From NCBI GenBank assembly GCA_012031955.1, contig JAAURZ010000191.1:1-5634 (forward strand): 5,634 nt of DNA. The letters are read 5' to 3'. Below the pieces are notes generated by a model that saw nothing but the letters and a program-made list of their open reading frames with translations, made no database searches and had not been told where the DNA came from. A program made the position numbers and the translations under genes. Every line of letters begins with the position of its first letter. Position 1 is the stretch's first letter. This DNA is from Bacteroidia bacterium (lineage in GTDB: Bacteria > Bacteroidota > Bacteroidia > Cytophagales > Cyclobacteriaceae). Below are positions 1 to 5,098 of this stretch, piece by piece.

Positions 1-851
1 GCCTCCTTGCCTATCGTGGCAGTCCGATCATCATCGACAAGCTGTTGTATCAGCCCAAGAATTCACTCATCAATCAAAGTATCAACGCAAAGGAACTCGA
101 AGAGCCGCTCAACGGCGATGGCTTCGGTATCGGCTGGTACGTACCCGACGTCGATGACGAGCCAGCCACCTTTGTATCGGTGCTGCCCGCCTGGAACAAT
201 CGCAACCTGCTGAACCTGGCGCCGAAGGTGCGCACCACTTGCCTGTTTGCCCACGTGCGGGCGGCCAGCGTGGGCGACGTGTCGGAGGCGAACTGCCACC
301 CTTTTCAATATAAAAATCTGCTGATGATGCACAATGGCGGCGTTGAGAACTTTGGTGCCATCAAGCGTGCCATCCGCAATGAACTTGCTGACGAATTTTA
401 TAATTGGATCAGGGGACAAACCGACTCGGAACATATTTTCAGCCACATGCTTAATCAACTCTTAACGAAGCACAAAACCGTGAGCCAGGAAACAGTGGTC
501 GCGTCGTTTGAACATACATTCCGGCGGCTGTCACAATTGATGGCGGAAAACGGAATTTCAGAGCCCGCCTACCTCAACATGGTTTTCACAAACGGCGAGT
601 TTATGGTGGGCACAAGATATGTTTCCGACCCCAGTCAGGATGCGCTTACACTGTACCATTCGGAAGGCAGCAGATACATCTGCGAAGACGGCGTGTGCCG
701 CATGCTGGAACCAGAGGACATGGAAAAATCCGTGCTCGTGGTTTCTGAAAAACTGACCGATGTGCCGCACGATTGGAAAGAAGTGCCGAAGAATCATTTC
801 GTGATTGTCGACAAAGAACTGAAGGTTGGCATTCGGCCCATTATGTCATAG
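1..851 (+). CDS. Class II glutamine amidotransferase, YafJ/EgtC-like (5' partial)
   Basis: The reading frame is open from the left edge and stops with TAG at 849-851. In-frame codons from position 3 read LLAYRGSPIIIDKLLYQP. Bases 1-2 (GC) fit the end of an Arg codon, so the family N-terminus MCRLLAYRG is inferred and the catalytic Cys2 lies just outside the window. The full protein would be about 285 residues. Visible family motifs are GDGFGIGWYVPD, FAHVRAAS (glutamine-binding Arg), MMHNGGVENF (Asn-Gly pair of the oxyanion hole) and GQTDSEHIF (Asp that binds the glutamine amino group). This is the stand-alone Ntn-hydrolase glutaminase fold, which releases ammonia from glutamine or hydrolyses a gamma-glutamyl compound. 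No synthase domain is attached. EgtC in ergothioneine synthesis belongs to the same family, but no other egt gene is here, so the substrate is unknown. It lies 48 bases upstream of lhgO on the same strand. No frame break is seen, unlike the three genes that follow. Confidence 0.88.
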   Translation, partial: LLAYRGSPIIIDKLLYQPKNSLINQSINAKELEEPLNGDGFGIGWYVPDVDDEPATFVSVLPAWNNRNLLNLAPKVRTTCLFAHVRAASVGDVSEANCHPFQYKNLLMMHNGGVENFGAIKRAIRNELADEFYNWIRGQTDSEHIFSHMLNQLLTKHKTVSQETVVASFEHTFRRLSQLMAENGISEPAYLNMVFTNGEFMVGTRYVSDPSQDALTLYHSEGSRYICEDGVCRMLEPEDMEKSVLVVSEKLTDVPHDWKEVPKNHFVIVDKELKVGIRPIMS

Positions 852-899
852 CGCGTGCGCATGGCGAATGTCGATTAAATTCCTAGCTTCGCCCTCCAA

Positions 900-2099
900 A
901 TGAGTAACTCCTTGCAATACGATATAATTATTGTCGGCGGCGGCATCGTTGGGTTGGCCACTGCCGTTCAGCTTACGGCACAAAACCCGCAGCCGCGCGT
1001 GCTTGTGCTCGAAAAAGAAAACGAAATTGCCCGCCATCAAACCGGCAACAACAGCGGGGTGATCCACTCGGGACTTTACTACAAACCCGGCAGCCTCAAA
1101 GCGCGCAACTGCATACACGGCTACGAATTGCTGCTACGATTTTGTGACAAACACGAAATACCTTACGAGCTCTGTGGTAAAGTAATTGTGGCCACCGAAC
1201 CGCACGAGCTGCCTGTATTGGAAAACCTGTTTGTGCGTGGCGGCGAGAATGGGCTCGCCAACCTGAAGAAACTGACAGCCGAACAACTCAGGGAATACGA
1301 ACCACATGTAGCCGGCCTTGCCGGAATCTTTGTGCCACAGACTGGCATTGTCGACTACAAGCTCGTGGCACGCAAGTATGCCGACGTAATTCAGCAGCGC
1401 GGCGCACACCTGGTATTGGGTGAGAAGGTACTCGACCTGCAAGTGGCCAACGGACAAGTTACGGTTGTCACTCAAAAGCAAAGTTACCACGCCAAACTCT
1501 TCATCAACTGCGCGGGGTTGTATTCCGACAAGATTGCACAACTGTCGCATCCTTCATTGGACGTGCGCATCATTCCGTTTCGGGGCGAGTACTACAAACT
1601 GAAGAATGAAAAGGAGTACCTCGTCAAAAACCTGATCTATCCGGTGCCCGACCCCAACTTCCCCTTTCTCGGTGTACATTTCACCCGCATGGCGCGCGGT
1701 GGTGTAGAAGCCGGGCCCAACGCCGTGTTCGCCTTCAGGCGCGAAGGATACAAGAAATCAGACTTCAATTGGTCGGAGTTCAGCGAAGCACTTGCGTGGC
1801 CGGGATTCAGAAAGGTAATCGGCAAATACTGGCGCACGGGTCTTGGCGAAATTCACAGGTCATACTCCAAGGCTGCGTTTACAAAAGCATTGCAAAAACT
1901 GTTGCCCGAGATTCAGGAAACAGACCTGGTGGAAGGCGGCGCCGGCGTACGTGCGCAGGCCTGCGACCGTCACGGCGGTCTCGTTGACGATTTCCTCATA
2001 CTGGAAAGACGCACACGTGATCAATGTGTGCAACGCCCCGTTCCCCTGCCGCCACCTCTTCGCTGTCAATCGGAGAAACCGTGGCCACCCTGGCGATGA
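900..2099 (+). CDS. lhgO: L-2-hydroxyglutarate oxidase (LhgO/YgaF family), 3' end frameshifted
   Basis: This is an FAD-dependent DAO-family enzyme that oxidises L-2-hydroxyglutarate, a malate-dehydrogenase side product, back to 2-oxoglutarate. The ATG at 900 opens MSNSLQYDIIIVGGGIVGLA, with the dinucleotide-binding GGGIVG at residues 13-18. Family landmarks follow: HQTGNNSGVIHSGLYYKPGS (46-65), FINCAGLYSD (201-210), PFRGEYYKL (226-234), GLGEIHRSY (314-322) and GGAGVRAQACDR (346-357). After LVDDFLILE (361-369) the frame as given becomes non-family sequence and stops at 2099. Removing one A near 2005-2007 restores DAHVINVCNAP, and removing one T at 2041-2042 restores SPAATSSLSIGETVATLA, the usual LhgO C-terminus. 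In the corrected frame the next stop is only at 2246-2248, inside moeB. Stops at 2106-2111 in the neighbouring frame suggest a third indel and a natural end near 2100-2111, about 400 residues. The family assignment is firm. Whether the gene is truly broken is doubtful; sequencing error is likelier. Confidence 0.9.
   Translation: MSNSLQYDIIIVGGGIVGLATAVQLTAQNPQPRVLVLEKENEIARHQTGNNSGVIHSGLYYKPGSLKARNCIHGYELLLRFCDKHEIPYELCGKVIVATEPHELPVLENLFVRGGENGLANLKKLTAEQLREYEPHVAGLAGIFVPQTGIVDYKLVARKYADVIQQRGAHLVLGEKVLDLQVANGQVTVVTQKQSYHAKLFINCAGLYSDKIAQLSHPSLDVRIIPFRGEYYKLKNEKEYLVKNLIYPVPDPNFPFLGVHFTRMARGGVEAGPNAVFAFRREGYKKSDFNWSEFSEALAWPGFRKVIGKYWRTGLGEIHRSYSKAAFTKALQKLLPEIQETDLVEGGAGVRAQACDRHGGLVDDFLILERRTRDQCVQRPVPLPPPLRCQSEKPWPPWR
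2004..2008 (+). other. Single-base frameshift (extra A) in lhgO
   Basis: The codons read CTG GAA AGA CGC, giving LERR and then unrelated sequence. Dropping one A from the AAA at 2005-2007 gives CTG GAA GAC GCA CAC, which is L-E-D-A-H followed by VINVCNAP, the conserved LhgO C-terminal stretch. The change is seen directly. Calling it an insertion rests on knowledge of the family. Confidence 0.75.
2038..2043 (+). other. Second single-base frameshift (extra T or C) in lhgO
   Basis: After the first correction the frame reads AAC GCC CCG TTC CCC TGC (NAPFPC). Removing one T at 2041-2042 gives CCG TCC CCT GCC GCC ACC, which is PSPAAT and continues as SSLSIGETVATLA. NAPSPAATSSL-type sequence is what LhgO proteins carry here. 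Two insertions within 40 bases of one gene are hard to explain as normal evolution of a working gene. Confidence 0.72.
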
Positions 2100-2145
2100 A
2101 GCGAATGATAGCGCGACAGTGGCACGCAATGGGCGTGGCATGCGT

Positions 2146-2153
2146 TATATTTG
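2146..2153 (+). promoter_or_regulatory. Bacteroidota-type -7 promoter box (TATATTTG) for moeB
   Basis: TATATTTG matches the Bacteroidota TAnnTTTG consensus exactly and ends 6 bases before the moeB ATG at 2160. I found no TTG -33 box at the usual 17-23 base spacing. A start point a few bases downstream would give a leaderless or nearly leaderless mRNA. The box lies just past the likely true end of lhgO, so moeB may be transcribed on its own. Confidence 0.5.
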
Positions 2154-2159
2154 CCAACC

Positions 2160-3297
2160 ATGGGAACACTTACCAACGAAGAACTTCGCCGATACAGTCG
2201 CCACCTTGTACTCAATCATGTGGGTGCGGAAGGGCAAGAGCGGCTTAAGGCCGCCAGCGTGCTGGTGGTAGGCGCTGGCGGCCTCGGCAGCCCTGCGTTG
2301 CTATACCTGGCGGCAGCAGGCGTTGGAAAAATTGGCGTGGCAGACGCCGACAACCTCGATGTTTCGAACCTGCAGCGACAGGTGTTGTTTACAACCGACG
2401 ACCTCGGCGTCAACAAAGCCGAAGCAGCAGCCCGCCGGCTCACAGCGCTTAACCCTGAAATTGAGATCGCTGCACTGCCGGCCCGGCTTACCGCAAGCAA
2501 CGCGCTGCAGGTGATGGCACACTATGACGTCGTGATCGATGCCACCGACAATTTCCCGACACGCTATCTTGTGAACGACGCGTGTGTTTTGCTCGACAAG
2601 CCCTTTATATATGGCAGCATACTCGAGTTCGAAGGGCAAGTGGCCGTCTTCAATTGCAAGACCCCCAACGGGCATTCTTCCAACTATCGCGACCTTTTTC
2701 CGCAACCGCCCGCGCCGTCGGCCGTCCCCCGACTGCGAACAAGCAGGCGTAATAGGCGCGCTACCCGGCTTGGTCGGCACCATGCAGGCGCTGGAGGCCA
2801 TCAAACTCATCACCAAAATCGGCGAGACCCTTGTCGACAAGCTCCTTATTGTAGATGCTTTGTATATGGACTTCACTACTATTTATATCCGTAATACCGG
2901 CGCACGCGCTGCGATAAAAGAACTAATCGATTATGAAAATTTTTGTGGCATAAATCCGGATAAAAGTAAATCTTTGGGCATGAAAGAAATTACCGTTCAG
3001 GAACTTCAGGCGTTGCGCGAATCAGGCGAAGACTTCCAACTCATCGACGTGCGTGAGCCGCACGAATACGATATCTGCAATCTCGACGGAGAACTTATAC
3101 CCATGTCAGAAATCCCTCATAACGTAGATAAGATTTCGCGCGACAAGCGCGTGGTGATGCATTGCCGCAGTGGCAAACGCAGCGGCGACATGTTGTTGTG
3201 GCTCGAACGCAACCACGGCTTCGAAAATCTCTATAATCTCAAGGGCGGCATCCTCGCCTGGGCAAGAGACATCGACCCTGAAATGCCCACCTACTGA
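2160..3297 (+). CDS. moeB: MoeB/ThiF-type sulfur-carrier adenylyltransferase fused to a rhodanese domain (one frameshift)
   Basis: An E1-like enzyme that adenylates the C-terminal Gly-Gly of a MoaD/ThiS-type sulfur carrier, fused as in eukaryotic MOCS3/UBA4 to a rhodanese domain that supplies persulfide sulfur. The ATG at 2160 gives MGTLTNEELRRYSRHLVL; a TTG nine bases upstream is less likely because it overlaps the promoter box. Residues 1-250 are the E1 domain: nucleotide loop VVGAGGLGSP (36-45), NLQRQ with Arg73, Lys86, and DATDN ending at Asp130-Asn131, the ATP-binding positions of MoeB. The frame then breaks in the C5 run 2726-2730. As given, the first piece stops at 2894, while the second frame carries DCEQAGVIGALPG, with the conserved Cys192, on to the TGA at 3295-3297. 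Corrected length is 378 residues. The rhodanese domain (about 274-378) has LIDVREPHEYD and the active loop CRSGKRS, Cys335. The MoeB zinc CxxC positions are N175-Y-R-D178, so the zinc site looks lost. The 3' end overlaps metZ by 7 bases. Confidence 0.88.
2726..2730 (+). other. Single-base frameshift (extra C) in moeB
   Basis: The run CCCCC breaks the E1 domain. In the first frame GTC CCC CGA CTG reads VPRL and then arginine-rich nonsense up to a stop at 2894. With one C removed, GTC CCC GAC TGC GAA CAA reads VPDCEQAGVIGALPG, the conserved E1 segment that holds the catalytic-type cysteine. Both halves are otherwise intact, so an indel in a homopolymer is the simplest reading. Confidence 0.8.
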
Positions 3298-4471
3298 GAC
3301 TCCCGTATGGCCTGATCGATATCGGCTTTAATGTCGTCGATGTGCTCGAGGCCGACAGAAATCCTGATCAGGCCCGGCGTAATGCCTACCGCGGCGCGCT
3401 CGTCGTCCGATAACTTCGAGTGTGTGGTGGATGCCGGGTGGGTGGCAATGGTGCGGGTGTCGCCGAGATTGGCCGTGTGCGAAAGCATCTTGAGCGCGTT
3501 CAGAAACCGACGCCCGCGATCAATCCCTCCCTTTATTTCAAAGGTCACCAACCCGCCTCCTTTTTCATCTGTTTTTTGGCCAGCGCAAACTGCGGGTGAG
3601 AAGGGAGAAAGGGGTACTTCACCTGCAACACTTCGCTGTGACCCTCAAGATAGGTGGCCAACTCCATGGCATTGTCGCAGTGGCGATCCATGCGCACAGC
3701 CAGTGTCTCCAGACTCTTCGAGAGTATCCACGCGTTGAACGGCGACATAGACGGCCCGGTATGACGCGCGAAGAAACGCACTTCCTTGATAAGTTCCTTT
3801 GTACCTAACACCACGCCGCCAATCACCCTGCCCTGCCCGTCGATAAACTTGGTTGCCGAATGCGTAACCAGGTGCGCGCCCCACTTCACCGGATTCTGTA
3901 AGTAAGGTGTCGCAAAACAATTGTCAACATTCAGTATCAGGTTGTGCTTCCGCGCAAAATTGCCGAGCCATTCCAGGTCGATCAGGTCGAGCGCTGGATT
4001 GGAAGGTGTTTCCACGAAAACCATTTTTGTATTGGGCTGCACCTTTGCCTCCCATTGCGCGGGCGACTCGGTAATGTCGGCGTATGTGTAAGATATGTTG
4101 AATCGAGGGAAAAGTACGTTGAGTATCTGATGCGTAGACCCGAAGACCGACCGCGATGCCAGCACGTGATCACCCGACTTGAGTAACGAGGCCATGCTCA
4201 GGTACATGGCTGCCATGCCCGACGCCGTAGCGATGCCGTCTTCGGTTCCCTCCAGCAGGCAGAGCTTTTCAACTAGCTCGGTGTTGTTTGGGTTTGAAAA
4301 ACGCGTGTAGATGTTGCCGGCAATCTCGTCGGCAAAAAGCGCCCTTGCCTGTTCCGCATCGTCGAACACAAAACTCGACGTCATATACACCGGCGAGGCG
4401 TGCTCGCGGAAACCTGTACGTTCACTCTGATGCCTGACGGCGTTGGTTTCAAAATGCTTCTCCTGACTCAT
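3291..4471 (-). CDS. metZ: O-acylhomoserine sulfhydrylase (MetZ-type, PLP-dependent), one frameshift
   Basis: A Cys/Met-metabolism PLP enzyme that makes homocysteine from O-acetyl- or O-succinylhomoserine and sulfide, in the cytosol. The chosen start is ATG at 4471-4469 (MSQEKHFETNAVRHQ), 7 bases after the osmC stop; an 18-residue upstream extension would lie within osmC. Motifs seen are YTRFSNPNN (55-63), ASGMAA (83-88, PLP-phosphate loop), VETPSNPALD (153-162), NVDNCFATP (181-189, with the Asp that contacts the PLP ring nitrogen) and HSATKFIDGQGRVIGG (204-219), where Lys208 is the PLP Schiff-base lysine and DGQGR is typical of MetZ. The first frame ends KKEAGW-stop near 3545; the neighbouring frame continues LVTFEIKGG to a TAG at 3293-3291. 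Adding one base in the A-run coding strand (plus strand 3559-3565) gives QMKKGGGLVTFEI and a 393-residue protein, normal for the family. Acetyl versus succinyl preference cannot be read from sequence; the nearby metX favours acetyl. Confidence 0.9.
3559..3565 (-). other. Single-base frameshift (missing base) in metZ
   Basis: On the coding strand ATG AAA AAG GAG GCG GGT TGG TGA ends the first frame. One more A or G in AAAAAGG (plus strand CCTTTTT, 3559-3565) gives ATG AAA AAG GGA GGC GGG TTG GTG ACC, reading MKKGGGLVT and continuing in the family sequence to 3291. Unlike the three other sites this is a deletion, but it also sits in a homopolymer. Confidence 0.78.
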
Positions 4472-4478
4472 GATTCTG

Positions 4479-4898
4479 CTACTTGATGATTTCAAACGAG
4501 TAAGACACTGTTGCCGTCGGCTCAAGCGTCTTCGCTACCGAACAATATTTTTCAACCGATAAACTTACTGCTTTTTCTGCTTTATCCGCGTGGAGCGGTC
4601 CAAACAATTGAAAGTGAACGTGCGCTTTTTTGAAAAGCGACGGCACCGCATCCGCCTCCCGCTCGCCAGTCACGGTGATCTTTATATCGTGCAGCGGCTG
4701 GCGCTGCTTTTTCAATATCATTACTATATCAATTGCGCTGCAGCCGCCAAGGCCCATCAGCAGCATTTGCATTGGGCGTACGCCATAATTAACACCGCCG
4801 GTTTCATCGCTGGTGTCTAATCTTACAACATGTCCGTTAGCATCGGTGGCTTCAAAACCAAAATCGCCTTCTTTGCGGTGTAAATTTATTTCTACCAT
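4479..4898 (-). CDS. OsmC/Ohr-family protein (thiol peroxidase-like)
   Basis: A complete 139-residue protein from ATG at 4898-4896 to TAG at 4481-4479, a normal length for the OsmC/YhfA group. It has the two family cysteines, Cys53 in GLGGCSAIDIVMIL and Cys119 in VEKYCSVAKTL, spaced as in OsmC-like peroxidases. The preceding NYGVRPMQMLLMGLGG is the conserved segment at the start of the long central helix. Family members reduce organic hydroperoxides with the paired thiols, but many OsmC-like proteins of the YhfA type have no proven substrate, so the activity is only suggested. The gene is followed after 7 bases by metZ and preceded by a good promoter, so the two very probably form one transcript. 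The 5' half is more A+T-rich than the 3' half. No Shine-Dalgarno sequence precedes the start; the leader is A/T-rich, as is usual in Bacteroidota. Confidence 0.88.
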   Translation of the reverse strand: MVEINLHRKEGDFGFEATDANGHVVRLDTSDETGGVNYGVRPMQMLLMGLGGCSAIDIVMILKKQRQPLHDIKITVTGEREADAVPSLFKKAHVHFQLFGPLHADKAEKAVSLSVEKYCSVAKTLEPTATVSYSFEIIK

Positions 4899-4913
4899 TT
4901 TTCCAAATTTTTA

Positions 4914-4947
4914 CAAATATAAACAGGGATGAGCTTTACTTTGCAAA
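4914..4947 (-). promoter_or_regulatory. Bacteroidota-type promoter for osmC-metZ
   Basis: On the minus strand a TTTG box (plus-strand CAAA, 4944-4947) is followed after 22 bases by TATATTTG (plus-strand 4921 down to 4914), an exact TAnnTTTG match. The spacing fits the 17-23 bases reported for Bacteroidota sigma-A promoters. The -7 box ends 15 bases before the osmC ATG, so the leader should be only about 5-10 bases. Confidence 0.65.
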
Positions 4948-5012
4948 CCTGTTAGCCGGATTTTCGGATTTGGTAAAGTGTATTTAAGTTAAAAAGCTAA
5001 TTTGAAACTGTT

Positions 5013-5026
5013 GGCAAGTGGTTGCC
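5013..5026 (+). other. Small hairpin in the metX leader (GGCAA-GTGG-TTGCC)
   Basis: A perfect 5-bp stem, GGCAA (5013-5017) with TTGCC (5022-5026), closes a GTGG tetraloop. It lies about 73 bases upstream of the metX ATG. It is too short and lacks the U-tract needed for an intrinsic terminator. It could be part of an RNA leader or chance. Confidence 0.25.
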
Positions 5027-5059
5027 TGCACCAATGACCATGCTGCTGATGCGGAACAA

Positions 5060-5076
5060 TAGCCAGTTACAGGCTA
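5060..5076 (+). other. Small hairpin near the metX start (TAGCC-7 nt-GGCTA)
   Basis: TAGCC (5060-5064) can pair with GGCTA (5072-5076) around the loop AGTTACA. It is followed by AATAAAAATGAATG and then the metX ATG 22 bases on. Its place just upstream of the initiation region would suit control of translation, but a 5-bp stem is weak evidence. Confidence 0.25.
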
Positions 5077-5098
5077 ATAAAAATGAATGTAATTACAG

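Larger units (their letters stand above)
4899..5098. promoter_or_regulatory. Divergent control region between osmC-metZ and metX
   Basis: These 200 A/T-rich bases hold no gene. The left end has the leftward osmC promoter. For metX, the nearest thing to a rightward -7 box is TAATTTG at 4998-5004, one base short of TAnnTTTG, with a TTG at 4970-4972 at a rather long spacing of 25 bases; this is weak. If it is used, metX has a leader of roughly 90 bases containing two small hairpins. Two near-identical 8-base units, GGATTTTC and GGATTTGG, stand in tandem at 4958-4973 and could be an operator or chance. Just before the metX ATG the sequence is A-rich without a Shine-Dalgarno motif. Confidence 0.45.

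Noticed and set aside
851..870. GCGCGTGCGC after the amidotransferase stop as a terminator.
   Set aside because: The possible stem has only a 2-base loop and is not followed by a T-tract.
884..891. TAGCTTCG as a promoter box for lhgO, 8 bases before its ATG.
   Set aside because: One mismatch to TAnnTTTG and no TTG box at the proper distance. The spacing resembles the other promoters, but the evidence is too thin to call.
2024..2248. A separate small gene starting with MCATPRSPAATSSL.
   Set aside because: SPAATSSLSIGE is the LhgO C-terminus in a shifted frame, so this is part of lhgO and not an independent gene.
2301..2876. A long minus-strand open frame of 191 codons opposite moeB.
   Set aside because: It lies antisense to well-conserved E1 coding sequence, has no recognisable domain or promoter, and is expected by chance in high-G+C coding DNA.
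2726..3565. Programmed frameshifting: CCC-C in moeB (+1) and AAA-AAG followed by an SD-like AAGGAGG in metZ (-1) would each give the exact canonical protein.
   Set aside because: The metZ site is G AAA AAG, not a true A AAA AAG heptamer, and the two lhgO breaks have no plausible slip site. Four breaks at homopolymers in neighbouring genes are better explained by sequencing indels.
4899..5098. A SAM-I or SAM-II riboswitch upstream of metX.
   Set aside because: I could not find the SAM-II pseudoknot arrangement with its conserved TTGCAAG and GCTAAAAAGG elements, nor the SAM-I multi-helix core. Only two short hairpins are visible.
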